The notes: a model not told the origin generated them from the sequence alone. A stretch of 45,565 bases of DNA from Streptomyces sp. ISL-87 (GCF_018614095.1 NZ_JAGGOY010000118.1:1-45565), one strand, 5' to 3'; positions 1 to 7,732 are shown, counted from the first letter of the stretch. A program made the numbers and translations.

Positions 1-23
1 GAAACGAATAGGAAGCCACTCCG

Positions 24-52
24 AAAAAGAGAAAGAGGCCCTTCCGGGCCTC
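24..52 (-). terminator. Intrinsic terminator
   Basis: A 7-bp perfect stem (GAGGCCC/GGGCCTC, 4-nt loop) is followed on the minus strand by a T-rich tract (TTTCTCTTTTT). It lies downstream of the minus-strand gene ending at 123. It is the only classic stem plus U-tract terminator I found in the window. Confidence 0.8.
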
Positions 53-122
53 CCCCACACAACCAACACACCGTCAAAACACCCCACCACCCAGCCCCTT
101 CCAGACCGCCGGCGGGGCCCGG

Positions 123-428
123 CTACCCCCAGTAGACCGGCAGCCCCCGCGCCCGCGCTTCCTCGGCCAGCCCCCGCAGCTCCTCCAGCCGCTCCTGGAT
201 GTACCCCGCCCTACGCCCACAGTCGACGAAGCGGCCTTCGGCCGTCGCCGGGCGTCCAGCATCCACCGGCACCAACGCCAGCGCCACCAGCACCCTTCCC
301 AGGAAGTCGTCAGCCTCCGCATCACCCGCCAACTCGTCGTACCCAAGCACGCCCAGCACACGGGCCGCGTTGGCGTTGGCCATGTTGACTTCTTCGGAAG
401 CAACGTCAGCAAAGAAGGTGACAGACAT
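123..428 (-). CDS. Small protein of unknown function
   Basis: The protein has 101 residues and no recognisable catalytic motif. The ATG at 428 is chosen because GGAG lies 8 nt upstream; an in-frame ATG at 440 has its purine tract directly against it. The layout (N-terminal phenylalanine-rich strand, then an ANANA segment, an LGRVLVALAL helix and a GYIQERLEEL helix) resembles a small hypothetical protein I recall from Streptomyces plasmids, but I cannot name a family. It lies just downstream of the DUF3846 gene, with a strong hairpin between, and has no promoter-hairpin element of its own. Transcription is probably partial read-through from 954. Confidence 0.7.
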   Translation of the reverse strand: MSVTFFADVASEEVNMANANAARVLGVLGYDELAGDAEADDFLGRVLVALALVPVDAGRPATAEGRFVDCGRRAGYIQERLEELRGLAEEARARGLPVYWG

Positions 429-472
429 TCGGGGCTCCATCCCTCTCGGATACGGCATCGGCAGGTGGCTCG

Positions 473-508
473 CCCGGGGGGAGCAGCGTTCCGGCTGCTC
501 CCCCCGGG
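473..508 (-). terminator. Strong hairpin after DUF3846 gene
   Basis: A perfect 15-bp inverted repeat (CCCGGGGGGAGCAGC and its complement, 6-nt loop) begins 8 nt after the stop codon at 516. There is no T-tract, as is usual in high-GC actinobacteria. It may terminate or attenuate transcription into the gene at 123-428. Confidence 0.6.
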
Positions 509-515
509 GGTGCCG

Positions 516-866
516 TCAGAGGTCGGCGAGCGTCGCCAGCATGGCGAGCACCTTGTCCCTGTTGAGCGGCAGGGTCTCCCCCTCGTCGTCCGCTCCGCCG
601 GTCAGCAGAACGGGGCCGTGGTAGTTCTGGTAGGTCCGGCCGAAGCGCCGCGCGAGCAGCGTGGCCATCGGGTTGACCGGCTGGGTGTAGAGGCCGTTGT
701 CGTCCAGCCACATGTCCAGCTGGTCGGTCAGGGCCACCACGTCCACCTGGTCGCAGCGCATCAGGGAGTACATGACCGTCAGTCGGTCTCCGGAGGCGCC
801 GGGCAGGTCGACCGGGATGACCTCGGCCTCAGGGGTGATGAGCAGGGCGGTCGGCGCGATCGTCAT
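516..866 (-). CDS. DUF3846 family protein
   Basis: The protein has 116 residues. The pattern is an N-terminal strand (ALLITPEAEVIPVDLP), a middle DMWLDDNGL, then LLARRFG, a GPVLLTGGADDEGETLPL strand-turn and a closing helix; this matches the DUF3846 layout of phage and plasmid proteins whose function is unknown. The ATG at 866 follows GGAG and lies 37 nt after the regulatory hairpin at 904. A diverged relative sits at 6765-7136. The family assignment is from pattern memory. Confidence 0.8.
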   Translation of the reverse strand: MTIAPTALLITPEAEVIPVDLPGASGDRLTVMYSLMRCDQVDVVALTDQLDMWLDDNGLYTQPVNPMATLLARRFGRTYQNYHGPVLLTGGADDEGETLPLNRDKVLAMLATLADL

Positions 867-903
867 GATGACTCCATCTGTCGCAGTGTGAGTTTCCGGT
901 GTT

Positions 904-954
904 GGCCGGTTGCCACCCCGACCAACAAGACAACTATACCATGCTTTCATCACT
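904..954 (-). promoter_or_regulatory. Promoter plus GTGGCA hairpin (copy 1)
   Basis: On the minus strand AGTGATG is followed after 9 nt by TATAGT and TGTCTTGT, then by a hairpin with stem GGTCGG/CCGGCC (one U-G pair) and a loop holding GTGGCA (904-923). An ACCGGAAACTCACAC tail leads to the start at 866. Confidence 0.8.
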
Positions 955-988
955 CACGGGGGACCGCGCTGCCCCGGAGCAGCCAGAC

Positions 989-1786
989 CTAACGCGCAGC
1001 CCGGTACGGAGGTGCCGGAAGGAGTCCGCTGGTGGGATCGGTGAAATCGGCCATGACGACTTCGACCGTGGGCGACACCCCGCGCCACCGGTAGCCGTCG
1101 TAACTGGTGTCGATGCCGATGTTCTCGCCCAACGTCAGACCGGTCTCACGGTGGAAACGGGCGTACTGCTCACTGGGGCGGTGCCGAAAGCAGGGCTGAC
1201 CGCTGTACTCGAAGGGGGCGGACTGCTGGGGGATGACGAACGCACCATGCCGGGCGAGGGTGGACGCACAGTCGATGACGTGGAATTCGAACCGGTCACC
1301 CCGATAGCGGGGCCCGGACCCGTGGCGCTCGACTCGGGGGCCGAAAGGCGGGTTCGCGATGGCGGTGTCGAACTCGCCCAAACCCAGTTCTTCGGCGTCC
1401 ATGGTCAGCACGTCGGCAACGATCCACCGAGCCTCGGGCATGAGCTTGCGGCCCACGGCGACGTAGTCAGGGTTCTTCTCCACGCACACGATCTCGCGGG
1501 GCGGGAGACCCTCCCACCGGCGGCTGTAGAGCTCACGGGCGGCGTAGGCGAGTCGGCCCACACCGGCGCACAGGTCGATAATCCGGGTGCCGACCACGTG
1601 GAACCGGAGGTCGGACGCGAGGGACAGCGGTGTGAAGTGGGCGCCGTCGAGCTTGTTCGTGACGCTACTGGACTCCTGCCAGTGCTCGGCAACGGTGTCC
1701 TTCTCGTCCTCGGTGAGGTCGCGGGCGAGGGCGACGAGTCGGCGGGCCTCGCGGTGCGCCTTCTGCTCTTCGCGGGTCATGGTCAC
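989..1786 (-). CDS. DNA methyltransferase, adenine type
   Basis: The protein is about 265 residues and is a class I SAM-dependent DNA methyltransferase. Motif I (DLCAGVGRLA) is near residue 71, an acidic CVEKNP segment near 101 and the catalytic NPPF at 145-148, which marks N6-adenine or N4-cytosine methylases. An N-terminal FTPLSLA resembles the segment before motif I in such enzymes. The GTG at 1786 is 7 nt from GAGGAG; an ATG at 1780 is the alternative. No specificity subunit or restriction nuclease is adjacent, so it looks like an orphan methylase, perhaps protecting the element from host restriction. Copy 2 of the promoter-hairpin lies directly upstream. Confidence 0.88.
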   Translation of the reverse strand: MTMTREEQKAHREARRLVALARDLTEDEKDTVAEHWQESSSVTNKLDGAHFTPLSLASDLRFHVVGTRIIDLCAGVGRLAYAARELYSRRWEGLPPREIVCVEKNPDYVAVGRKLMPEARWIVADVLTMDAEELGLGEFDTAIANPPFGPRVERHGSGPRYRGDRFEFHVIDCASTLARHGAFVIPQQSAPFEYSGQPCFRHRPSEQYARFHRETGLTLGENIGIDTSYDGYRWRGVSPTVEVVMADFTDPTSGLLPAPPYRAAR

Positions 1787-1823
1787 GATGGAGCTCCTCA
1801 AAGTCTTTGTGAATTCGGTTCGT

Positions 1824-1875
1824 GGTCGGCTGCCACCACCGACCAACAAGACAACTATACCGCATATTCATCACT
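1824..1875 (-). promoter_or_regulatory. Promoter plus GTGGCA hairpin (copy 2)
   Basis: AGTGATG-N9-TATAGT-TGTCTTGT leads into stem GGTCGG/CCGACC with GTGGCA in the loop (1824-1844). The hairpin ends 37 nt before the GTG start of the methyltransferase. Confidence 0.85.
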
Positions 1876-1907
1876 CTCGGCCGTGTTCGTCCCGCCCATT
1901 CCGGGGC

Positions 1908-1938
1908 GGCGGCCGGCCCCTGAAGGGGCGGCCGCCGT
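1908..1938 (-). terminator. GC hairpin after polyvalent-protein gene
   Basis: A near-perfect inverted repeat (GGCGGCCG..CCCC with GGGGCGGCCGCC, TGAA loop) follows the stop at 1946. There is no T-tract. It probably separates this gene from the next promoter at 1875. Confidence 0.5.
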
Positions 1939-1945
1939 GCCCTGA

Positions 1946-3832
1946 TCAGCTCTTGAGTGCCAGGCGGGCAGCCATGTCCTCGGCACTCATGCGGCCCTTG
2001 ATGTCGTCGTACGGAATGCGGTCGTCCCAGGAGTACGCACGGGTGTTCCGGTCGATGACGGGCTGGACGTCCGGGCCTCCGGGAACGGTGAGCGAGGCGC
2101 CGTTGACCCGAAGCACCTCGTACCAGCGGCCTCGGGAGCGGGCGTAGTCGCCTTTGGCGAAGTCGGCGCGGGACCAGAGCTTGACCCCGTCGGCCTCCGC
2201 CTTCGCAATGATCTCCCTCCAGTGGGTCATCTGGTCGGCGGTCTCGGCGTGGCGGCGGGTGAGTTCCGCGACGTTCTCCGGCTTGGTGATGTCCCACGAG
2301 GAACCGAACGCGGACTCCCCTGCCAGCAGCTTTTCCAGGCCCCGGAGGGTGGCCTCAAGCTCCTTGAGGCGGCGCAGGGTGCGGCCCGGATCCTTGCGGT
2401 GCTGCTCGTAGTGCGCGGCGGCATCGGCGCGGCCCGCCCAGTGCTCCGCTCGGTCTCCCTCGTCGATGCCCTTTCGCATGTTGCTGTCGATGCGGTCGAG
2501 GGCGGCGCGGTGGCGCTTCTCGGAGTGGTGGCCGACCAGGATCGGCTGTCCGAAGGGAATGCCGGAGCCGATGCGGCGGGCCTCTGCGAACGCGGCCGTG
2601 GAGGCGCCGGCGGCCCGGTCGGCTCGGTCGCTGAACCGCTCGGCGCGGTCGGCGGCGCGCTCCTCCCGCTCCGCCTCAGCTTCGGTGAAGCTGCGGGCGA
2701 TGTCCTCGCGCACGGTGACGTGCACGGTGTGCCCGGCCTCGCGGAGCGCCTCGGCAAGCGCGTTGAGGGTGAAGCGGTCAGCGGCCTTGTCGCGGGAGTG
2801 CGGGAGGTACCAGCAGCCGAGGTTGCGGGACCAGCGGAAGCGGTGGCCCCTGAGGATCTCGGCGGAGCCGTCGCCGCGGGCGGTGCCTTCGGCAAGGGTG
2901 CCGCCCGCGCGGCTGTGGCGCAGGACGATCCCGGCGAAGTCCTCCGGGACGTCGTCGTCAGCCTCGACGTCCTCGGCCGGGGCCGGGTCCGGGGCGGCGG
3001 GGAGAACGGTGTCGGCGGGGAGTTCGGGCAGCTCGGCCGTGACCGTGATTCCGGCTGTGCGCAGGGCCTGGGCGGCGGTGTGAGCGGCGATCAGCCCGGC
3101 GCTGGACTGGTCGCCCCGGGTGCCCTTGACGTACCAGTGCGCGGCCTTGCGGCTCCAGTCGAAGCCGTGGGTACGGAGGACCGGGGCGGCGCCGTCGCCG
3201 AACGTCGTGCCGGTCACGGTGACGCCCGCCTCGGCGGTGTAGCTGATGGTGATCCCGGCGCCGGGGTCGGCCTTGGCGGGGGCCTTCCGGCGAGACTTGG
3301 CGGTCGTCTTGGCCGAGCCCTTCGCGGCGGCCTGGGCGGCCTTCCAGCGCTTGGGGGCGACGATCTCTCGCGCGATGAAGTGGACCTGCTGGGGGGCCCA
3401 GGTGTCGGGCAGGTGCTTTCCGCAGACGTAGGCCGTGTCGCGGATCGGGCCGGGCGCGTCCGGGTCGGCTCCGTCGAAGGCGGCGGACCAGAGGGCCTTC
3501 GCCTCGGCGAGGACATCGTCAGAAAAGTCGCGGTGCGTGTTGATGCCGTCCACGATCGGCTTGCCGGTGATCTGCTTGCCGTCCACGGTGACGGTGACCT
3601 CGTTGTTCGTCTGCACGTAGCTGTCCGTGGACCCGTCCCAGTGGGCGCCGTGGAGGGGGCCCGCGATCCGGCTGACGGCCTCGGTGTCCGGACCGTCGGT
3701 CCAGCTGACGGAGATCCAGGCGGAACCGGTGCCGGTGCCGGTGCGGACGGAGAACTTGGCCCCGGGAAACTCGGCCTTCAGCCGGCTGCGGAGCTCGGCG
3801 GACACGTACTTGGTCGCGACGTACTGGGTCAT
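1946..3832 (-). CDS. Polyvalent protein, LPD29 and DUF3560 domains
   Basis: The protein has 628 residues. Residues 1-85 match the LPD29 pattern (FPGAKFSVR, then a strand and WTDGP, then GSTDSY), a domain of phage and plasmid polyvalent proteins. Two internal repeats at about 193-267 and 300-374 share a WSR....WY core and an A..LR.AG helix. Residues about 385-500 (GHHSEKRHR, then a charged coiled coil) match DUF3560. A lysine/alanine-rich linker lies near 165-188. ATG at 3832 follows AAGGAG by 8 nt. Polyvalent proteins are thought to travel with or act early for mobile DNA; no enzyme motif is visible. It is the largest gene in region 1 and has its own promoter element. Confidence 0.85.
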   Translation of the reverse strand: MTQYVATKYVSAELRSRLKAEFPGAKFSVRTGTGTGSAWISVSWTDGPDTEAVSRIAGPLHGAHWDGSTDSYVQTNNEVTVTVDGKQITGKPIVDGINTHRDFSDDVLAEAKALWSAAFDGADPDAPGPIRDTAYVCGKHLPDTWAPQQVHFIAREIVAPKRWKAAQAAAKGSAKTTAKSRRKAPAKADPGAGITISYTAEAGVTVTGTTFGDGAAPVLRTHGFDWSRKAAHWYVKGTRGDQSSAGLIAAHTAAQALRTAGITVTAELPELPADTVLPAAPDPAPAEDVEADDDVPEDFAGIVLRHSRAGGTLAEGTARGDGSAEILRGHRFRWSRNLGCWYLPHSRDKAADRFTLNALAEALREAGHTVHVTVREDIARSFTEAEAEREERAADRAERFSDRADRAAGASTAAFAEARRIGSGIPFGQPILVGHHSEKRHRAALDRIDSNMRKGIDEGDRAEHWAGRADAAAHYEQHRKDPGRTLRRLKELEATLRGLEKLLAGESAFGSSWDITKPENVAELTRRHAETADQMTHWREIIAKAEADGVKLWSRADFAKGDYARSRGRWYEVLRVNGASLTVPGGPDVQPVIDRNTRAYSWDDRIPYDDIKGRMSAEDMAARLALKS

Positions 3833-3873
3833 GCGGGCGTCTCCTTGAGAGCCGAGAATGTGGATCCGGTTGT

Positions 3874-3924
3874 GGTCGGCTGCCACCGCCGACCACGAGA
3901 TAACTATAACTGCAATAACTCACT
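3874..3924 (-). promoter_or_regulatory. Promoter plus GTGGCA hairpin (copy 3)
   Basis: AGTGAGT-N9-TATAGT-TATCTCGT precedes stem GGTCGGC/GCCGACC with loop GGTGGCA (3874-3894). The upstream box varies slightly (AGTGAGT) but the 9-nt spacing is kept. Confidence 0.8.
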
Positions 3925-4046
3925 TTGTCTACTGCGCTTCCCGGCTGCGGGGCGCCGCCGCAACGGCCGGCCCGGCGAGGCAGCCGCCGGCGCCGCCGTG
4001 CGCAGGCCGCGCAGAGGCAGCCGGGGGGGCAGGGTCAGGCCGGAGA

Positions 4047-4084
4047 GGCTCCGGGGCCGGGCAAAGCACCCGCGCCCCGGAGCC
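4047..4084 (-). terminator. Terminator-like hairpin
   Basis: An 11-bp perfect stem (GGCTCCGGGGC/GCCCCGGAGCC, 16-nt loop) sits 7 nt beyond the stop codon at 4091. No T-tract is present. Confidence 0.55.
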
Positions 4085-4090
4085 CCCGAT

Positions 4091-4522
4091 TCAGACCGTC
4101 AGACGGGGTGCGGCCACGTACTCCACACCCCATTCCGGCGGGATCAGTTCACCGGTTGCCGCATCCGTGCAGTAGGCGCCGAAGATCTCCGAGGCGCTGA
4201 GCGGCTTGGCGTAGAACTCCACCAGCTTCCAGCCCCTGACTTCGGAGGTCTGGTCGGCGAAGTGTGTGCGGATCACCGCGCCACCGCCCACCACGGCAGC
4301 GAGCGTGAGCACCGTCATCGCCTCAAGGGCGTCGTCCGGGTCCAGGTCGCTCGTCTCTCCGTCGTTGTGGAACGGCACGGAAGCCGAGAGGGTGCCGCCG
4401 TTCGCCGATGCCGCGACGGCGAGATGGTGACAGCCGTCCCCCACCGCGTTGACGAAGCCCATCACCAGCGCGGCGGAGCGCTCAACCTCGTACGGGGTCC
4501 GGTCCTGCGACGTGATTGTCAT
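4091..4522 (-). CDS. Hypothetical protein
   Basis: The protein has 143 residues, is acidic and appears soluble. A helical first half with a GDGCHHLAV segment is followed by a hydrophobic TVLTLAAVVGGGAVI helix and a WGVEYVA end. I recognise no family. The ATG at 4522 is preceded by GAGAGGA and lies 32 nt after its own promoter-hairpin element, so it is a single-gene unit closed by the hairpin at 4047-4084. Confidence 0.75.
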   Translation of the reverse strand: MTITSQDRTPYEVERSAALVMGFVNAVGDGCHHLAVAASANGGTLSASVPFHNDGETSDLDPDDALEAMTVLTLAAVVGGGAVIRTHFADQTSEVRGWKLVEFYAKPLSASEIFGAYCTDAATGELIPPEWGVEYVAAPRLTV

Positions 4523-4554
4523 GCCGATTCCTCTCGGTCTGCTTCCGGTTTCCG

Positions 4555-4606
4555 GGTCGGCTGCCACCACCGACCAACGAGATAACTATACCTCGCATTC
4601 ATCATT
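4555..4606 (-). promoter_or_regulatory. Promoter plus GTGGCA hairpin (copy 4)
   Basis: AATGATG-N9-TATAGT-TATCTCGT precedes stem GGTCGG/CCGACC with GTGGCA in the loop (4555-4575). It drives the gene at 4091-4522. Confidence 0.85.
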
Positions 4607-4665
4607 TCCGGGAGGCTTTGTGGATCTTTTCCGAGGGAACTTCCGCACGTGGGTAGCGCTGCTGC

Positions 4666-4697
4666 GCGGCGCCCACCTCTTGCGGGGTGGGCGCCGC
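4666..4697 (-). terminator. Terminator-like hairpin
   Basis: A 12-bp perfect stem (GCGGCGCCCACC and complement, 8-nt loop) lies 9 nt after the stop at 4707 and ahead of the promoter at 4606. It closes the two-gene unit 5558-4707. Confidence 0.6.
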
Positions 4698-4706
4698 TTT
4701 CGCCGG

Positions 4707-5204
4707 TCAGTCCTCGCCGGGCAGGGAGATCGTGAGCACGGGCTCCATTCCGTCGCCGGGCCCGCACGTGGCGAGTAGCCAGGCCCGCTCGCTCTCATGG
4801 CTCTCTCCGTCGCGGGGGACGCGGTAGAGCTCGACGGGGCAGGAGCTCCCGTCGCTCGAACGCCTGATGGCGTAGTGGGTCATCCGGAGCACGTCCCAGA
4901 GGCGTCCCGACTCGTCCTGGTAGGTCTGCCGGTTGTCCTCGTCCGTCCAGGCGACGCAGTCGGCCCACGCGGCCGCGGTGAGGGCCACGGGGACCGTGAA
5001 CCCGGCCTCGCGGGCGATGTCGTCGCCGACGGCGACCAGGGCCCCGTCGGCGAGGGCGCTGGCGCGGCTGTACGCGTGGATGACTCCTCCGAAGAGGTCG
5101 GCCACGGAAACGGCCGGCTGCTCCGGCTCGGGGGTCCAGCGCATCGCGTCGGGGCCCAGGTTGTCCGGGTTGGCGGTGCCGTCGATGAGTGTCTTGTCGG
5201 TCAT
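4707..5204 (-). CDS. DUF6573 family protein
   Basis: The protein has 165 residues. The order DLFGGVIHAYSRA, then AREAGFTVPVALT, W-DCVAW, QDESGRLWDVL and a VELYRVPR strand is the pattern I know from DUF6573, a family of unknown function frequent on plasmids. ATG at 5204 follows AAAGGGCGG. It is the second gene of a unit with 5304-5558; between them lies a GTGGCA hairpin without a promoter box, so translation of this gene may be controlled separately. Confidence 0.82.
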   Translation of the reverse strand: MTDKTLIDGTANPDNLGPDAMRWTPEPEQPAVSVADLFGGVIHAYSRASALADGALVAVGDDIAREAGFTVPVALTAAAWADCVAWTDEDNRQTYQDESGRLWDVLRMTHYAIRRSSDGSSCPVELYRVPRDGESHESERAWLLATCGPGDGMEPVLTISLPGED

Positions 5205-5235
5205 GGGCCGCCCTTTCGTGAGCTGTGTTCTCAGC

Positions 5236-5262
5236 GGCGGCGGGGTGCCACTCCCCGCCGCC
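5236..5262 (-). promoter_or_regulatory. Promoterless GTGGCA hairpin
   Basis: A 10-bp perfect stem (GGCGGCGGGG/CCCCGCCGCC) encloses the 7-nt loop AGTGGCA. It is 31 nt upstream of the start at 5204, in the spacer between two co-transcribed genes. No AGTGATG or TATAGT box accompanies it, which points to an RNA rather than a promoter function. Confidence 0.75.
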
Positions 5263-5303
5263 CGGGGCGGGGCGCAGCCGGGTGGCTGCGCCCCGAGAGA
5301 GGG

Positions 5304-5558
5304 TCAGGCGTTGGCGGACGACCGGGTGATGGACGCGCGGCGCACGTGGTGCACCACGCAGGCGTCCGAGTCCTCGGCGAACGGGTCGGTGAGGTGGTAG
5401 CGGGTGTCGGCGCTCCCGAGGTGGTCCGCACGTCCGCAGTAGAAGCAGTCGCACAGCCGGGCCAGGTAGAAGCCGTGGTGCTCGGGCTTGCTGCCGTGGT
5501 AGAGGACCAGGTCGCCGGGCTCGATGAGGTCGAGGGTGCGGAGCAGGGTGTCGGACAT
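5304..5558 (-). CDS. Small cysteine-containing protein
   Basis: The protein has 84 residues. It starts with a helix and a PGDLVLYHGS strand typical of small beta-barrel-like plasmid proteins, followed by CDCFYCGR (possible zinc ligands) and a basic C-terminus. I know similar hypothetical proteins from Streptomyces plasmids but no function. ATG at 5558 follows GAGGAG. It is the first gene of the unit that continues with the DUF6573 gene. Confidence 0.75.
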   Translation of the reverse strand: MSDTLLRTLDLIEPGDLVLYHGSKPEHHGFYLARLCDCFYCGRADHLGSADTRYHLTDPFAEDSDACVVHHVRRASITRSSANA

Positions 5559-5595
5559 GAGTGTCTCCTCACGGCTGTGCGTGGATTCGGTTTGT

Positions 5596-5647
5596 GGTCG
5601 ACTGCCACCGCCGACCAACAAGACAACTATAACACACTTGGATCACT
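5596..5647 (-). promoter_or_regulatory. Promoter plus GTGGCA hairpin (copy 5)
   Basis: AGTGATC-N9-TATAGT-TGTCTTGT leads into stem GGTCGGC/GTCGACC (one wobble pair) with loop GGTGGCA (5596-5616). Confidence 0.83.
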
Positions 5648-5834
5648 TTCGGTGTCCTCATCAGCCCGCCCACCTGGGTGAATTGGCGGCCGCCCGTCTT
5701 CCGCCGGCGGCGTAGGCGCCGCCGGCGCTTCTCCCGTGGCCGGCGCGGCTGGAACATGCCGCGGCCGGCGCGCCGAGGGTGCGGGAGGGAGTCCGCCACG
5801 GGCTGCCCGGTACACCTGCCGACCGGAACACGAG

Positions 5835-5873
5835 TGCGCCCCCACCGTGCGGCAGGGGCACGGTGGGGGCGCA
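5835..5873 (-). terminator. Strong terminator-like hairpin
   Basis: A perfect 15-bp stem (TGCGCCCCCACCGTG and complement, 9-nt loop) follows the stop at 5888 of the last gene of the 7136-5888 operon. Confidence 0.65.
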
Positions 5874-5887
5874 GGGTGGGAGGGCGT

Positions 5888-6436
5888 CTAGCCGGTCGTG
5901 ACGCTGGTGCGTACGGCCGCGACGGCGGCGGCGGTGTCGGCGGCCAGGTCGGGGGTGTGGGAGTCGTACAGGACGGTGAACTCGACGCCGTCTTCCTCGA
6001 AGACGCAGGCGAGCCAACCGGCGTGATCGGTCAGCGGGTAATCCACCTCGGCCTCGCGCCTGTCCTGGCCGGTGAGCAGGACCTCGCCGCCGTCGGGGGT
6101 GGGGACGGCGATCCAGGAGCAGCCGGACCCCGGGTGCGCGCCCCTGGTGGCTTCGATGCCCGCCTCGGCCAGGACCCGCTGGAGGTACTCCCCTGCGGTG
6201 CCTTCCTCGGCGTAGCCGAAGTCGCGGCAGAACGCGTAGGCCAGGTCCGCGGCGGTGTCCGGGTCGGGGGCGTTGAACTCCTCGGCCCACCGGGTGAAGT
6301 CCTCCTCGCTGGTGGCCAGCAGCTCGACCTGGTCGGCGACGGTGCCCGCGACCACGGCCGCGATGAGCAACTCCGTGCGGTCGACGTCGAGGGTCAGGCC
6401 GATGACGGTGTACGTCTGTGTCTCGGTGGCGGTCAT
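5888..6436 (-). CDS. Hypothetical protein
   Basis: The protein has 182 residues, is strongly acidic and lacks membrane segments. It has a repeated-looking alpha/beta layout: an N-terminal strand TYTVIGLTLD, a helical AAVVAGTVADQVELLATSEEDF segment resembling the gene immediately upstream, and a C-terminal strand region. I do not recognise it. Its ATG overlaps the preceding stop as ATGA (6433-6436), so it is translationally coupled to the 88-residue protein. Confidence 0.7.
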   Translation of the reverse strand: MTATETQTYTVIGLTLDVDRTELLIAAVVAGTVADQVELLATSEEDFTRWAEEFNAPDPDTAADLAYAFCRDFGYAEEGTAGEYLQRVLAEAGIEATRGAHPGSGCSWIAVPTPDGGEVLLTGQDRREAEVDYPLTDHAGWLACVFEEDGVEFTVLYDSHTPDLAADTAAAVAAVRTSVTTG

Positions 6437-6699
6437 GCGATCAGCCGGAAGCTCGCGGCGTCGACCGCCTGGGCGCCCAGGTCTCCGAGGAAGGCGGCGA
6501 CCACGTAGGCGCCGTTGTCGCCTCCCCAGAGGGTCTCGGGGGTCTCGCCGTCCTCCTCGGCGCGCCACGGGAAGGTTTCCAGCACGGCGGCGGCCGCGTT
6601 CGCCTTGGCCTCCTCGAAATCCGCTCCCTCGGCGACGACCGCAAACGAATCGGCGAGATCCCAGACTTCGTACCAGTCTCCGATGATGGTGTATTTCAC
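6433..6699 (-). CDS. Small hypothetical protein
   Basis: The protein has 88 residues. It opens with KYTIIGDWYEVWDL and a VVAEGADFEEAKANA helix, a layout that resembles the N-terminal half of the next gene, so the two may be distant duplicates. The GTG at 6699 is 8 nt from AAAGGA. It is the middle gene of the operon 7136-5888 and overlaps the next gene by 4 bp. Confidence 0.72.
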   Translation of the reverse strand: MKYTIIGDWYEVWDLADSFAVVAEGADFEEAKANAAAAVLETFPWRAEEDGETPETLWGGDNGAYVVAAFLGDLGAQAVDAASFRLIA

Positions 6700-6723
6700 G
6701 GGTTTTCCTTTCGTCGAATTCGA

Positions 6724-6750
6724 GGGCCCCGGAATTCGGTTCCGGGGCCC
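6724..6750 (-). other. Intercistronic hairpin
   Basis: An 11-bp perfect stem (GGGCCCCGGAA/TTCCGGGGCCC) with a 5-nt loop, CCGAA on the coding strand, lies between the DUF3846 gene and the 88-residue gene. It may attenuate transcription or stabilise the mRNA. The loop sequence echoes the CCGAA tail that follows the GTGGCA hairpins elsewhere. Confidence 0.5.
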
Positions 6751-6764
6751 GGGGTGACCTGCGC

Positions 6765-7136
6765 TTAGCGGCGCGGCCGGGGGACGTCGCGGTGACGACT
6801 GAAGTAGCGGTCGACGAGCATGAGCGCCTGGTCCTCGGTGAGGCCGAGCAGCTCTCCGCCGCGCGTGGATCCGGTGAAGACGGCCACGCCGCAGACGGGG
6901 TTGGGGTTGGCCTGGTAGGCCCGGAGGAGCTGGCGCGCGGGGGCGTTGACGGGGAGGCCGAGCGGGACGGCCAGCTCGTCGGTCCACATGATCAGCTGGG
7001 TGGTCAGGTCGATGGAACGGACCTGGTCGGCGCCGAGCGCGTCCTGCGGGCAGGTGTCGGCGCCCCAGTCGAGCAGGCTGAATCCGCCGGTGGGCTCGAC
7101 CCGCAGGGCGTAGCTGTCCTGAAGAAGGGTGGGCAT
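6765..7136 (-). CDS. DUF3846-like protein
   Basis: The protein has 123 residues. The layout (short N-terminal strands, LIMWTDELAVPLGLPVN, a LLRAYQ helix, GVAVFTGS-turn-GELLGL and a final helix ALMLVDRYF) parallels the DUF3846 protein at 516-866. Function is unknown. ATG at 7136 follows AAAGGGGA and is 36 nt after the hairpin of copy 6. It heads a three-gene operon. Confidence 0.78.
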   Translation of the reverse strand: MPTLLQDSYALRVEPTGGFSLLDWGADTCPQDALGADQVRSIDLTTQLIMWTDELAVPLGLPVNAPARQLLRAYQANPNPVCGVAVFTGSTRGGELLGLTEDQALMLVDRYFSRHRDVPRPRR

Positions 7137-7172
7137 GGGGGTCCCCTTTCCTGGGAGTTGGTTTTCGGTGCG

Positions 7173-7224
7173 GGTCGGCTGCCACCGCCGACCTACGATT
7201 TAACTATACCAACTACACATCACT
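7173..7224 (-). promoter_or_regulatory. Promoter plus GTGGCA hairpin (copy 6)
   Basis: AGTGATG-N9-TATAGT-TAAATCGT leads into stem GGTCGGC/GCCGACC with loop GGTGGCA (7173-7193). The box after the -10 is less conserved here. Confidence 0.8.
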
Positions 7225-7522
7225 TTCAGAACATCGCGGGCCCCTATTTCCCCTGTTCAGCGGCATGCCTGAGGGCCGCCGGCGGAGTTCGCGCGCACGC
7301 CGCCGGCCCGTCCTGGGCTCCAGGGCCCGGCGTCGAAGCGGCCGGCCGCGGGCCGAAGGCGGCCGCGGTGGAGGCTCCCCGGCCGGCCGGCGGCGCGCCG
7401 GCCGCGCCCACAGGCCTGGAGGAAACGCCCGCCCGCACGGCCGGCGAGATGTCCTGCGGCCGGGCACGACTGCGCCCCGGCGCGGCTGGGGGCCGTGCCG
7501 GGGCGCGAGGAGGTGCGGGGGG
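7225..7522. other. Non-coding stretch
   Basis: I see no gene here. The stretch is extremely GC-rich and holds several inverted repeats, for example GCCGGCGG/CCGCCGGC at about 7275-7307. It separates the end of the 8444-7523 unit from the promoter at 7224 and probably contains that unit's transcription end. Confidence 0.5.
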
Positions 7523-7732
7523 CTATGCGGTCAGCGTCCAGGGGCCGCTCAGTCGCGGCGGGCCCGGCTGGTGGGGGTTGAGGTCGACGACCACGTCACC
7601 GTCGGCCGTGTGGACGGTGAAGACCGTGGCCCAGGACGTGGGGTCGCGCTGGAGAGCCAGCGCCTCGAAAGCGGCGTGTACGGGCGTGTCGGCGTCGATC
7701 TCGACGTTCCAGCCGATGCTGTACTCCGGCAT
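7523..7732 (-). CDS. Small hypothetical protein
   Basis: The protein has 69 residues: an N-terminal strand EYSIGWNVEIDA, a helix AAFEALAL, then a strand VFTVHTADGDVVVDL. The layout resembles many small plasmid proteins of unknown function. ATG at 7732 follows AGGAAGG. It is downstream of the 219-residue gene with a 52-nt gap, so the two are probably co-transcribed. Confidence 0.68.
   Translation of the reverse strand: MPEYSIGWNVEIDADTPVHAAFEALALQRDPTSWATVFTVHTADGDVVVDLNPHQPGPPRLSGPWTLTA

Noticed and set aside
989..1786. Complete restriction-modification system
   Set aside because: The methyltransferase has no adjacent nuclease or specificity subunit; the neighbours are a DUF3846 protein and a polyvalent protein.
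2222..4585. Very long plus-strand open frame opposite the LPD29/DUF3560 gene
   Set aside because: It is an antisense shadow caused by high third-position GC. The minus-strand frame has recognisable domains, a ribosome site and a promoter element; the plus frame has none of these and runs through the promoter at 3874-3924.
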